Below, piece by piece: positions 52,668-62,288 of a stretch of 64,000 nucleotides of DNA. The translations under genes and the position numbers were made by a program. The notes beneath the pieces were generated by a model. That model made no database searches and was not told the origin of the DNA. It saw only the letters and a list, made by a program, of their open reading frames with translations. The DNA lies in the NCBI RefSeq assembly GCF_000763385.1, contig NZ_JQFA01000002.1:868001-932000 (forward strand), written 5' to 3'. Position 1 is the first letter of the stretch; each line of letters starts with the position of its first letter. Source of the DNA: Leptolyngbya sp. KIOST-1 (GTDB taxonomy: Bacteria > Cyanobacteriota > Cyanobacteriia > Phormidesmidales > Phormidesmidaceae).

Positions 52668-54119
52668 TTGGAGATAGAGAATCTAGATCACTTAGGATTA
52701 GTGGCCGCCTTAGTCGATGAGATCGGGCTGGTCGAGCTAACCGACGAGCTTCTACCGCCCCATCCGTTGAACCACATCAGCCCAGGGCAAGTGGTGAAAG
52801 CGATGATACTCAATGGATTGGGGTTTGTCAGCGCGCCGCTGTACCTGTTTAGCGAGTTTTTTGAGGGCAAACCGGTCGAGCACCTGCTGGGCGCCGGTAT
52901 TACAGCAGCGCACCTGAACGATGACCGTCTGGGCCGCGTGCTAGATCAGCTGTTTGAGTACGGGACGACGCTATTTTTCCTCAACGTGGCGATGCAGGCG
53001 GCACGCCGCTTTGGGGTGAATGTCTCCCAGTGCCATCTAGACTCGACCTCCTTTGCTCTCGATGGGGAGTATCCCACCGTAGCTAGGGCTGAAGGCGCAT
53101 CAGAGGCTGAAGCCCCTCAAGCGATTGAGATCTGTCGGGGCTATTCGCGAGACCACCGGCCCGAGTTGAAACAGTTTTTGGTCAACTTGATCTGTAGTGC
53201 CGACGGCGGTGTACCGGTGTGGTTCAAGGTCGGCAGTGGCAATGAGACCGATAGCCAAACCTTTGCAGGGCTGATGCGAGCCTTTGCCGAGCAGTGGCAG
53301 ACGCCCGCTTTGATGGTGGCCGATGCGGCGTTCTACAGTGAACCCAACCTCCAGCAGGTGGGGAGTTTGCCCTGGTTGAGCCGAGTGCCACAAACCCTCA
53401 AAGCGGCTCAAACCCTGGTGGATAGCGCCCCCGATTCGCTGAGCGAGAGGCCCTGTGACCTCGACGGCTATCGGCTGTGGGAACAACGGCAGCGCTACGC
53501 TGGGGTGGAACAGCGCTGGATTCTGGTGGAAAGCCCGCACCGACGCGAGTCAGAGGATTGGCTCAAACCCCTCGAAAAGCAGGAAAAGGGGCTGCAACGG
53601 TCGTTGCGCCAACTCTGTAGCCAGGTGTTTGCCTGTAAGCCCGATGCCAGGGATGCACTCCTGCGCTTTCAAGACTCCCTCACCGGCTACACCCTGACTC
53701 AGGTGGCGCTGGTCTCGGTCGCTGCTAAGCGTCCCCCCGGTCGGCCCAAGCGCGTAGCCTTCGTACTCTGGGCCCAGGGGTTTAGCCGCAAAGAAATTCA
53801 CCGTCGCCTCTGGCCTACGCTCAAAATGGTGGGTTTGCAGGGCAAGGCCCAGTGCTTCCCCGATGAGCTGTCCGGCGGCGAACAGCAGCGCGTGAGTATC
53901 GCTCGCGCCGTGGTCAACACCCCACCCCTACTGCTGGCCGACGAACCCACGGGCAACCTGGACGCCGACAACTCCCTGCAGGTGATCAAAATCCTGAAAA
54001 AGCTTAACTCCATTGGCATTACCGTCATCGTCACCACCCACGACGAGCATCTGGTGCGAATCTCCAACCACCCCGTAGTGCAGATCAAGAACGGTCGCCT
54101 CCACCACCTGCGCCGCTAA
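52668..54119 (+). pseudogene. Chimeric ORF: IS1634 transposase 5' part fused to FtsE-type ABC ATPase 3' part
   Basis: 483 codons from TTG. Residues 1-362 are the transposase (IENLDHLGLVAALVDEIGLV, HLDSTSFALDGEYP and VADAAFYSEPNL with the first two catalytic Asp), lacking the catalytic Glu. From residue 363 the frame continues as the second half of an ABC ATPase: [36 protein letters not shown] (signature), [16 protein letters not shown] (Walker B) and [13 protein letters not shown]. The Walker A is absent. The ATPase piece is most like cyanobacterial FtsE. Neither half can work as its parent does. Confidence 0.85.
53290..53753. repeat. 464-bp direct repeat, left copy
   Basis: Part of the IS1634 transposase gene, repeated at +2192 bases (55482-55945). 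One difference was seen, GCCAGGGATGC here against GCCATGGATGC in the right copy. Confidence 0.92.
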
Positions 54120-54200
54120 CACTACATTCCTTAACATCTGGCAGTACGCCTTCTCCAATCAATAGGATAATGATCAGAGCTAACCTTCGGATGGCCAAAT

Positions 54201-54331
54201 CCTAGGGCTATCATCAATTAGCTGCTAAACGCTCAAATCAAGGGTTATAGCCCCTAGCCTGTCTTTTGGGTCGGGCGTGGCAAGGCTTGATATACCGGGC
54301 TTTTGGCCACAGTTGATGACATAACTCTAGG
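54201..54331 (-). repeat. Remnant of an insertion-sequence end
   Basis: The left edge CCTAGGGCTATCATCAATT and right edge AGTTGATGACATAACTCTAGG are an imperfect inverted repeat. On the minus strand the interior reads RYIKPCHARPKRQARGYNP and a stop, which looks like a transposase C-terminus. The left edge is related to the palindrome at 30585-30629. Confidence 0.5.
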
Positions 54332-54340
54332 CCATCGAAC

Positions 54341-55085
54341 ATGCTGGCCCTGGTCAACGGCGAACCACAGCTGCTCGGCCTCAAGCGCATGCTTGAGGTG
54401 TTTCTCGAGTTTCGCGAAGAGACCATTACCCGCCGCACCCAGTACGAGCTGCGCAAGGCCCAGGAGCGTGACCACATTCTCCAGGGCTACCTGATTGCCC
54501 TGGCCAACCTCGACGCCATCATCGCCCTGATTCGCGGAGCCGCCGACACCCCCGCCGCCAAGCAGGAGCTGATGGACACCTACGGCCTTTCCGAACTCCA
54601 GGCCGACGCCATTCTGCAAATGCAGCTGCGCCGCCTCACCGCCCTGGAGGCCGACAAGATCCAGAGAGAGCATGAGGAGCTGGTGGCCCAGATCGCCGAC
54701 CTGCAAGACATCTTGGCCCGACGCGAGCGCATTCTCGACATCATCACCACCGAGCTGGGCGAGCTCAAGGCCCGGCACGACGACCCCCGTCGCACCGTGA
54801 TCGAAATGGACGATGCGGAGCTCACCGACATTTCGCTGATCGCCAACGAGCAGGTGGTGATTCTGGTCACCGACCAGGGCTATATCAAACGCATGCCCGT
54901 GGCCACCTTTGAGGCCCAGAGCCGCGCCACTCGGGGCAAGGCCGGGGCCAAAATGAAGGAAGACGATGGCGTGCAGCACTTCATCACCTGCTACACCCAC
55001 GACTACCTGCTGTTCTTCAGCGATCGCGGCGTCACCTACGCCCTGCGGGCCTACCAGATCGCCGAGGGCTCCCGCGCCTCGCGGG
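54341..55085 (+). pseudogene. gyrA: Fragment of DNA gyrase subunit A
   Basis: About 248 codons from the middle of GyrA: MLALVNGEPQLLGLKRMLEV, FLEFREETITRRTQYELRKA, then the coiled coil ending LGELKARHDDPRRTVIEMDD, and the start of the beta-pinwheel ([37 protein letters not shown]). The breakage-reunion domain with catalytic Tyr and most of the pinwheel are absent. Both ends stop abruptly at joins. The fragment itself is open and undamaged, so the capture is recent. Confidence 0.88.
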
Positions 55086-55310
55086 GGATGCCCAGCAGGT
55101 GGCCGCAGGCTTCGTGGAAAATCACGCCGCCAAACTTGTTGGCCATGATCACGGGGTAGGTGCCCGACTCCACGTAGTCGGCATAGAGCATTTTGCCCGC
55201 CGACTCGGCCACATCCGCCGAGGCCGAGCGAAAGTCCCAATTGCGCAGAAAGGCCGGGTCACTGGTGTCCCCTGCCCGCTGGCCAATGGATGAGTGGGGG
55301 CGATCGCCTG
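55086..55310 (-). pseudogene. Fragment of a TldD/PmbA-type metalloprotease
   Basis: Minus-strand frame with [20 protein letters not shown] then [16 protein letters not shown], the conserved zinc-site region (HExxxH) of TldD. Both sides are lost: at 55086 it joins tail-to-tail to the gyrA fragment. The part between about 55215 and 55310 ([20 protein letters not shown]) is not recognised. Confidence 0.65.
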
Positions 55311-55407
55311 GGTTGAGCAGGTGCCGCAGGGCGGCGATCGCCCCGGCACAGGCAAACACCGGCAGGGTGTAGCCGGGACGCGGTGGTATGGATACGCCTT
55401 CTACCAT
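55311..55407 (-). pseudogene. Possible 5' fragment of cobalt-precorrin methyltransferase CbiD
   Basis: About 32 codons, starting [20 protein letters not shown] and continuing [11 protein letters not shown], which resemble the N-terminus of CbiD (GYTLPVFA-type start). Too short to be certain. It is in the same frame as the TldD fragment by chance. Confidence 0.4.
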
Positions 55408-55481
55408 CTATTTATCTAGCCCGATGCTATCTAAACTGATCCCAAACCGGCAGAGCTTTGACTGTTTCTACGGTCAGATCT

Positions 55482-55945
55482 AGCAGTGGCAGACGCCCGC
55501 TTTGATGGTGGCCGATGCGGCGTTCTACAGTGAACCCAACCTCCAGCAGGTGGGGAGTTTGCCCTGGTTGAGCCGAGTGCCACAAACCCTCAAAGCGGCT
55601 CAAACCCTGGTGGATAGCGCCCCCGATTCGCTGAGCGAGAGGCCCTGTGACCTCGACGGCTATCGGCTGTGGGAACAACGGCAGCGCTACGCTGGGGTGG
55701 AACAGCGCTGGATTCTGGTGGAAAGCCCGCACCGACGCGAGTCAGAGGATTGGCTCAAACCCCTCGAAAAGCAGGAAAAGGGGCTGCAACGGTCGTTGCG
55801 CCAACTCTGTAGCCAGGTGTTTGCCTGTAAGCCCGATGCCATGGATGCACTCCTGCGCTTTCAAGACTCCCTCACCGGCTACACCCTGACTCAGGTGGCG
55901 CTGGTCTCGGTCGCTGCTAAGCGTCCCCCCGGTCGGCCCAAGCGC
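55482..55945. repeat. 464-bp direct repeat, right copy
   Basis: Second copy of the transposase segment at 53290-53753. It restores the frame into the 3' part of the IS1634 transposase. Confidence 0.92.
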
Positions 55946-56479
55946 TCTCAACCCTCAGACTCACCGACGTTAGGCTATCAATGGCAGGCGACCCTGGAAC
56001 GCACCGCTGAGTATGAGGCCCAGTGCCAACAGCGCTATCGTCGCTTCATTCTGGCTACCAACGTCCTGGATGACGACACCTACCCGGCCCAGCGCCTGCT
56101 GCAAGAGTACAAAGCTCAGCAGCACGTTGAGCGCGGCTTTCGCTTTCTCAAAGACCCCCTCTTCTTCACCAGCAGTGTCTTTGTCAAAAAACCGCAGCGG
56201 GTTGAGGCCCTCGCCCTCGTCATGGCCTTGACGCTGCTGGTCTACAGTCTTGGCCAGCGCAAACTCAGAGCGCAGCTCGCCCAAGCCGATGACACGGTGC
56301 TCGACCAAAAGCAGCGCCCCACTCGCAATCCGACCTTTCGCTGGATTTTGCAGAAGTTTCAGGCCATTCACTTGGTCTCTATCGGCTCTTCTCAGCAGGT
56401 CAGCAACCTCTCAGAAGAACGCAACAAAATCGTTCGCCTTATGGGCTTCCCGGCCTGCCGGTACTATCTCCTAAATTAA
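55502..56479 (+). pseudogene. IS1634 transposase, 3' part
   Basis: 325 codons holding the second Asp (MVADAAFYSEPNL) and the catalytic Glu region QQHVERGFRFLKDPLFFTSS with VKKPQRVEALALVMALTLLV. It lacks the first 200 or so residues. Spliced to residues 1-362 of the left part, it gives a complete transposase. Confidence 0.88.
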
Positions 56480-56565
56480 CTCCTGTCAACCTGCGGAATG
56501 TCGGTTCCCAGCCCGGTTATGGCGCAGCAAAAGCGTTCATCAGTCAGAGACACAAAAGAGTGACT

Positions 56566-57747
56566 GGGTGCATCCCAGTCTTGCAAGACTCATCATGAGA
56601 AGCAACGATTCAGATAGGCGCATCGGTGTCGCAGGACTTGTTGCACATTGTCTTCGGCCCACTGAGCCCCTGAAATCTTGATGCGCCGCCCAATTTGTTT
56701 GACGGTTGACTCGATCTCGCCCGAGCCCACAGAGATGCCCTCAGCGTGGTAGTAGGCATAGTTGACGATACGGTGCCGATGTTTGCTCAAATACGCGATA
56801 AATCGGTCCACTCGCTCATGGGACCAACCCTCAAACTGCCGCACTGCGGCCTCGACATCTCCGCGCCAGAGTCACGCCTCTACAGCGTCCAACCGCTGCT
56901 GTGAGCCACCGACCTTGCCCAGATTCTCCATGAGATGGTACCAGTCTAGAATCTCAAGCCGCTGCACCGACGGCTCGATCTGGGCAACCAGGTTCCAAAT
57001 CCCGTCGTGGCCATCGCCCAAGCACACCAGCGGTGACGCTAACGGTTGCTGGTTCACCCAGGCCACCAGCGCATCATTGGCCTTGAAGAATGCGGCAACG
57101 CAGCCCTGGTGAAGGTTGACCGCCTTGTAGTCACGCCACTCACTCGGTTGGCCTTTAGGGGGTCGTAAGCGCACCTTACCCCCATCGAGGCTCATCTCTT
57201 TGACTCCGCCATCGACTTGCTCATCTGGAAACTCCTGGCGGTGCACCAAGCGCTGCTGAGTGCTCTTGGAGACCGCTATCCCGGTGAGCACGGTAATATC
57301 CTCGGCGGCATGCGCGTAGGCCTCGTTAGCACTCAGCAGCAAGCAACACCGCTCTAGGTGAGGACTCCATTGGGTGCGGGCTTTGAGACCGAGCCGATGC
57401 CCCTGCTGCTCACTGAGGCTTAATCGGCCAATGATGCTGGTGACGTTTCGCTGTCGCCCCCGGGTTGTGCCGCTGCTTGTGCGGATAAAAAATGGCCGAG
57501 GGCTGGCCCTACATGCTCCAGCAAATGACCACGGATGGCGGTTTCGATGCCCTCCAGAGTCTTCACTGCTTCGGGGTCAGTCTCCTCGTATAGCAAGGCC
57601 GCTAACTCGTCGGTGAGCGCCTTGAGCCGGGCTTGTTTGCATTCATCCATAGGGCTGAGCGGTGAAGAACACGATGCTCTCACCGTAGCGCTGATGCCGT
57701 CTCATGAGGATAAGCATTAGTACTCATTGCATAACTGGGATGCACCC
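56566..57747 (-). mobile_element. ISKra4-family element
   Basis: 14-bp terminal inverted repeats GGGTGCATCCCAGT (56566-56579) and ACTGGGATGCACCC (57734-57747); a GGGTGC start is typical of ISKra4. One damaged transposase gene on the minus strand. No target duplication is visible, and the gene on the right has lost its N-terminus. Confidence 0.78.
56593..57650 (-). pseudogene. ISKra4-family transposase with frameshift and internal stop
   Basis: Three pieces on the minus strand: MDECKQARLKALTDELAALL onward (57650-57420), then after a frameshift near 57415 SANEAYAHAAEDITVLTGIA and KEMSLDGGKVRLRPPKGQPS, CLGDGHDGIWNLVAQIEP and WYHLMENLGKVGGS to an in-frame TGA at 56872, then the same frame resumes with VRQFEGWSHERVDRFIAYLS and SVGSGEIESTVKQIGRRIKI. 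The frameshift could be programmed, but the TGA disables it. Confidence 0.82.
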
Positions 57748-58264
57748 GCGACAACCGATCCCCCAGCCCGGTGATTGCCCCGGTGGTGAGTCCGGTCAAA
57801 GGTTGGTGAGGCTGCCTGATGGGAGCTATCAGTGGCAGGCCGAAGCGGCCCGGGCCACGAATACGGGTCTGCGCTTTTGGGTCTATGTGACCACAGTGCC
57901 GCTAACGTTGCTAACCCTGGCCAACGGGTTTGTAGCCTGGGCTCAGCGAGGCCGACTCCGCCGCTGGTGGCTTGGGGCGGTGGGGCTGATCCTGGTTGAG
58001 CGCCTGTTTACCTTTGGCTACTTTCTGCCCCAGATGCTTCACCTGATGGCCGATCACCTGGCCGCCTCTGATGCGGTGGCTGCGGCACTGCGCTGGAGCC
58101 ATGGGAACCATCTGCGACACCTATTGCTGTTGCTGGGATGGTTATCCGCCTTAAAAGCCGCTGCAATGCTCCATCGCCGGAGCGTCATCAGACCGCCTGC
58201 GGAGCTGTCCCCTAGCGATAGGGTGAGGCCGTGGGGGGTGACGAAGCAGGCGGCAGAGGAGTGA
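57748..58264 (+). CDS. DUF1772-like membrane protein, N-terminus probably truncated by ISKra4
   Basis: About 170 residues with three to four hydrophobic helices: GLRFWVYVTTVPLTLLTLAN, WWLGAVGLILVERLFTFGYF and HLLLLLGWLSALKAAAML. The layout resembles DUF1772/anthrone-oxygenase-like small membrane proteins, whose first helix should precede the LPDGSYQWQAEAARATNTG segment and is missing. The frame is open into the IS. Its end overlaps the convergent CNNM gene by 53 bases. Confidence 0.5.
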
Positions 58265-59546
58265 CCAACACCTTGTCCACCCGGGGGCCGTCCATATCCA
58301 TCACCTCAAACCGCAGCCCGCCCGCCTCAAAGGAGTCACCCGATTGGGGTATGTGGCCCAGGGTGTAAACCACGAACCCCCCCAGGGTGTGGAAGTTGCC
58401 GGTCGCCTCGTCGGGCAGTTTTTTCTGATCGAAATGGTCCTTGAATTCGTGGATGTCCAGGGCGCCATCCAGCAGCCAGGTGCCGTCGTCTCGCTGGATG
58501 ATCTGGGGTTCTTCTTGATCTTCGAGGGAGGGCAGGTCCCCGACGATCGCCTCCATCAGGTCGTTGAGGGTGACCACTCCCTCAATGCCACCATACTCAT
58601 CGGTGACCAGGGCAATGTGGACGCCGGTTTGCTTAAATTGCTCGATCACCTTCAGGGCTCGAATCGTCTCAGAGAGGTAGAGGGGGGGCTGGGCCATGGC
58701 CTCTAGATCAATGGGTTGCCCGGCCAGGTGAGCCGCTAGCAGGTGGCTACCGCGCACCACGCCGAGGCAGTCGTCGAGGCTGCCCCGGCCCACCGGAAAG
58801 CGCGAGTGATGGCTGTCGCTGACTTTTTTCAGATTGTCGGCCAGGGGCGTCTCGGTATTGAGCCAGGTGATCTCGGTGCGAGGGGTCATGATGGCGCGCA
58901 GGGGGCGATCGCCCAGGCGAAACACCCGCTCCACCATCTCCTGCTCAGCCTCCTCAAACATCCCCGATTCGGCCCCCTGGCGAATCAGCACCCGGATCTC
59001 TTCCTCGGTGATGTCGGGCTCGTTGGCGGCCTGAATGCCCAGCAGCTTGAGCAGGGCATCGGTGGAGACCCCCAGCAGGTGCACCAGGGGAGCGGTCACC
59101 CGCGCCAGGGTGCGCATGGGCGACGCCACCAGACAGGCCAGCTTTTCGGGATTGTTGAGGGCGATGCGCTTGGGTACCAGTTCGCCAATCACCAGGGACA
59201 GGTAGGTGATGGCCGACACCACCAGGGCGACGCTGAGGCCTTCGCTGTAGGGTTGCAGGGCTGGAACCTGATCGAAAAAGGGGCGCAGGCGCTGGGCGAC
59301 GGTGGCCCCGCCGACGGCACCGCTGAGAATACCGATCAGCGTGATGCCGATCTGCACCGTCGCCAAAAAGTTGTTGGGGGCATTGACCAGCCGCAGCGCC
59401 TCGCGGGCTCTGCGATCGCCCTGCTCCAGCCGCTGCTCCAGGCGCACCTTGCGGGCCGAGACCACCGCAATCTCAGAACCCGAGAACAGCCCATTGGCCA
59501 CAATCAGCAGCAAAATCAACGCAATCTCAAGGGCGATCGAGGACAT
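58212..59546 (-). CDS. CNNM/CorC-type transporter (hemolysin family protein)
   Basis: 444-residue membrane protein. DUF21/CNNM domain with SGSEIAVVSARKVRLEQRLE and PNNFLATVQIGITLIGILSG in three to four helices; a CBS pair including RAIMTPRTEITWLNTETPLA and VALVTDEYGGIEGVVTLNDL (the YGG motif); and a C-terminal CorC_HlyC domain with LPDEATGNFHTLGGFVVYTL. Relatives export Mg2+ or other divalent cations. Complete. Confidence 0.92.
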   Translation of the reverse strand: MSSIALEIALILLLIVANGLFSGSEIAVVSARKVRLEQRLEQGDRRAREALRLVNAPNNFLATVQIGITLIGILSGAVGGATVAQRLRPFFDQVPALQPYSEGLSVALVVSAITYLSLVIGELVPKRIALNNPEKLACLVASPMRTLARVTAPLVHLLGVSTDALLKLLGIQAANEPDITEEEIRVLIRQGAESGMFEEAEQEMVERVFRLGDRPLRAIMTPRTEITWLNTETPLADNLKKVSDSHHSRFPVGRGSLDDCLGVVRGSHLLAAHLAGQPIDLEAMAQPPLYLSETIRALKVIEQFKQTGVHIALVTDEYGGIEGVVTLNDLMEAIVGDLPSLEDQEEPQIIQRDDGTWLLDGALDIHEFKDHFDQKKLPDEATGNFHTLGGFVVYTLGHIPQSGDSFEAGGLRFEVMDMDGPRVDKVLVTPLPPASSPPTASPYR

Positions 59547-59634
59547 AGGGGCGCTGGGGAAGAAAATGTGTCATGTTCAGAAACATTAGCGCACCCCTGG
59601 GGTCGAAATATATAGATACCCACGGGAGGGCTGG

Positions 59635-60435
59635 ATGGGCTTGCGGGGCAAACGCCAGGTTTGGATCAAAGATGCCACCGTGGCCACCCGGCGCGGGCTG
59701 CTGCCCTGGCTGAGGCGAGCGGCCCCCCATCGCTACACCGATGCCGACCCCTTCAAGATCATCTCCATTCCCCCGGCGCAGATCACCGCCATGCAGCGGC
59801 GTTGGAGCGGGCCGATCGCCCTTCCCTGGCTCGACACTGGCCCTCTGGGGCGGTTCTCTAGCCTGCGGCGGCGCTGGCACGCGGGCCTGGTGCTCGATGG
59901 CGACTGGGACCAGGCGGTGCAATCCTTTGAGGACTACCACCTGTGGCGGGTGCTGTGCGATCGCTACCAGCAGGGCAAAGCCTGGCAAGACATCGACTAT
60001 ATCCAGAGCGCCTACCGCAAAATTGCCCAGGGACGGCCCGCCTGGGGCAACCGCTGCCACACCCCCGCCGACGTGGTGGCCCGCTGCGACTACCTCGACC
60101 GGCTCTACGATCGGCTCAAAACCGAGGGCTACTACGCCGACCCCAGCCAGGCCCGGCAGCTCACCCTGCCCTATACCCACTTTTTGGTGAATATTGGCCG
60201 CCAGGGCGAGATCATCCGCAACAACGACGGCAAGCACCGGATTTTGCTCTCCCGCATTTTGGGGGTGCCGCTGCTGGCGGCGAAGGTGTTGGTGCGTCAC
60301 CGCCAGTGGCAGGCGGTGCGCGACGCGGTGCGCCGGGGGGACGCCCCGAATCTGGTGGCGCAGTATCGCCACCACCCCGACCTGCAAGATCTGTTGCCCG
60401 CCGCCGCCCCGGCCCAGTCGTTAATATCCCGTTAA
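59635..60435 (+). CDS. Hypothetical protein with ParB-like C-terminal motif
   Basis: 266-residue basic soluble protein starting MGLRGKRQVWIKDATVATRR; GGGAGGG lies four bases before the ATG. A segment near residues 185-215, VNIGRQGEIIRNNDGKHRIL then LSRILGVPLLAAKVLVRHRQ, has the GxHR-like pattern of ParB/sulfiredoxin-type nucleotide-binding domains often seen in glycan clusters. The N-terminal part contains HRYTDADPFKIISIPPAQIT. Function unknown. Confidence 0.65.
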   Translation: MGLRGKRQVWIKDATVATRRGLLPWLRRAAPHRYTDADPFKIISIPPAQITAMQRRWSGPIALPWLDTGPLGRFSSLRRRWHAGLVLDGDWDQAVQSFEDYHLWRVLCDRYQQGKAWQDIDYIQSAYRKIAQGRPAWGNRCHTPADVVARCDYLDRLYDRLKTEGYYADPSQARQLTLPYTHFLVNIGRQGEIIRNNDGKHRILLSRILGVPLLAAKVLVRHRQWQAVRDAVRRGDAPNLVAQYRHHPDLQDLLPAAAPAQSLISR

Positions 60436-61005
60436 TGGTGGCTTAACGGGGCTATAGCCCCACTGTGGTTTACTCAGCTTGGTCTATGGCTAATATTGAC
60501 AAGCGGAGTGAACGATGAAACTAAAAACAACGGTGCTAGCAGCTCTGTTTACCCTGGCCTCGGCGGGGGCGGCGATCGCCCAGTGGGTGCATCCCTTTGA
60601 CTATCCCCAGTCGGAGAACTACCCGGAGGAAATCTTTGCGGCGATCGAGATTCCGGCGGGCAGCTTTACCAAGTATGAAATTGACGCCACCACCGGCCAT
60701 GTGATTGTCGATCGCTTTCAGTCGATGCCGGTACAGTACCCTGCCAACTATGGCTCGATTTCGCAGTCGGCGGGGGGCGATGGTGACCCCCTCGATGTGC
60801 TGGTCTACACCCGCGTGCCGATTACGCCGGGCAGCATTATTTTGGTGCGGCCCGTGGGCATTTTGCGGATGATCGACGGCGGCGAGGTAGACGACAAAAT
60901 TGTGGCGGTGCCCGCCCCCAGTATCGACCCCACCTACAGCGATATTCGCGGCACTGGTCTGCTAGGCGTTGATAGGTAGAATGACTGTAGTGTAACTACT
61001 TCAGC

Positions 61006-61371
61006 ATGATGGATTGTCCTTACTGCCAAAGCCAACAAGTCGTGAAAAACGCGGGGGCCGCTTCCCGGCAGCGGGCCTACGCCTTTTCACTGACCTCAGC
61101 CGATATTTTTAAGGGCCTGGGGCTGTGGCCCCAGATCGGGCCGCACATTTGCCACTTTGACAAAGTGCAGCTCTCCGACGGGGACTACGGTCGGGTGGTG
61201 CAGTTTTTACCCACCGACCTGGGCACCGATGCCGTGTATTACGGGGCCGAGCACGGGGTGCTAATGGCCGCGCTGCAAGGGGCGATCGCCGCTGCTCCCA
61301 ACATTCACTACCTCTGCTCGGCCAGCCTGGGCGCAACCTTCTCATTGCCCACAATTTTCATGATTCCGTAG
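61006..61371 (+). pseudogene. Chimeric ORF: IS1-type transposase zinc-like N-terminus fused to FAD-hydroxylase fragment
   Basis: MMDCPYCQSQQVVKN is the CxxC N-terminal motif of IS1-type transposases. From 61051 the frame continues as the FAD-hydroxylase fragment also found at 48919-49239 (ASRQRAYAFSLTSADIFKGL to ATFSLPTIFMIP). The hydroxylase part lacks the FAD-binding GxGxxG region present in copy A. Confidence 0.82.
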
Positions 61372-62288
61372 GAATTTAGAGCTACCCTCCCTCTTTGGAA
61401 GGGTTCGAGTCGAAAACCATCCCTCTCGCAAGTTGTCTAAAAGGGCCTTCCCTTTTCGTCGCGCTGCCGCTTGAGGGCCTCTTCGTACCACTCCAGCTCG
61501 TCTAAAAAGGAACCCAGGCGTTTGATCAATGACTCATCCTGGGCCTTGCCATCGGCGTCGATCGCCTCGGTAATCTTTGAGATCGCAAACATCGACGAAA
61601 TGGTGGGCATACCCATCTCCCCCAGCATCACCCGCAGGTGCACAGCGGCCCGCACCCCGCCAAATCCCCCCACCGAGTACGACACAATCCCCGCCGGGCG
61701 AAAGTAGTACTCTTCCAGAAAGTGATCCATCAAATTGCTCAGCCCCGGCTGAACAGAGTGGTTGTATTCGCCCGTTACCACCACAAACCCATCGGCGCTA
61801 CGAATGTGCTCAGCCAGTTCCTCCATTTTGACTGGAACCTGACCAGGCTCGTGCTCTTTGTACATGCGATCGAGCAGGCCAAAGTCGTACTCCAGGGCAT
61901 CAGCAAAGATAGCATTGTGGCCTCGCTGGGCCAGTTGATTGAAGGACTGCGAGGCTTTTTTTGCAATCTCTAATTTCATCGTCAATTGGCCCACCAATCG
62001 CTCCAGCTCGGCAATCCGTTGTTGGTCAGCCTCATGGCCTGAATCGGCCTCAAATATCGTGGTCGCGTGATCTAAAAATTCCTTTCGCCAGCGATTAAGC
62101 ACGCTGGAATGGAGTTTGTGGCTTCGGCAAATCTCGGCTGACGTTTTCTCTCCCATTAGCATTTGCAACACCACTTTGGCCTTAAATTCAGCTGTGTACT
62201 GTCGTCGGTTTGCGCTCATAGTTGCCCCCTCCTGTGGAACAAGGATACTGCTCTTAGCCTTGTGTCCGAAAATCGGGGGTCACTTCAA
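61051..62288. repeat. 1238-bp inverted repeat, copy B
   Basis: Reverse complement of 48002-49239. Lies wholly inside the IS1-like element. Junction bases share one to three bases with the partner flank (GCG-type on the left, CAA-type on the right), as expected for microhomology joining. Confidence 0.9.
61437..62219 (-). CDS. Chimeric OrfA helix-turn-helix / FMN-reductase protein (copy B)
   Basis: Same 260-residue ORF as at 48071-48853, on the minus strand, with no differences seen in the translation. Upstream sequence including GGAGGGGGCAACT is also shared. Gene order within the segment is the same, so both copies have the same leader but different outer context. Confidence 0.7.
   Translation of the reverse strand: MSANRRQYTAEFKAKVVLQMLMGEKTSAEICRSHKLHSSVLNRWRKEFLDHATTIFEADSGHEADQQRIAELERLVGQLTMKLEIAKKASQSFNQLAQRGHNAIFADALEYDFGLLDRMYKEHEPGQVPVKMEELAEHIRSADGFVVVTGEYNHSVQPGLSNLMDHFLEEYYFRPAGIVSYSVGGFGGVRAAVHLRVMLGEMGMPTISSMFAISKITEAIDADGKAQDESLIKRLGSFLDELEWYEEALKRQRDEKGRPF

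Larger units (their letters stand above)
52592..56504 (+). mobile_element. IS1634-family element opened by an internal mosaic insertion
   Basis: Perfect 21-bp terminal inverted repeats beginning CCGACATTCCGCAGG (52592-52612 and 56484-56504) and a 6-bp target duplication TTCCCA on both sides (52586-52591, 56505-56510). Joining 52592-53753 to 55946-56504 gives a 1722-bp element with an uninterrupted 539-residue transposase. Instead, bases 53754-55481 are foreign gene fragments, bounded by two copies of a 464-bp piece of the transposase gene. Matching target duplications mean the element inserted once and was altered inside afterwards. Confidence 0.88.

Noticed and set aside
54253-55240. Minus-strand 328-codon ORF over the gyrA fragment
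   Set aside because: Antisense shadow of a well-conserved GyrA coding stretch.
61390-61440. GGTTCGAGTC, similar to a tRNA T-loop
   Set aside because: No T-stem pairing, anticodon arm or acceptor stem can be formed around it.
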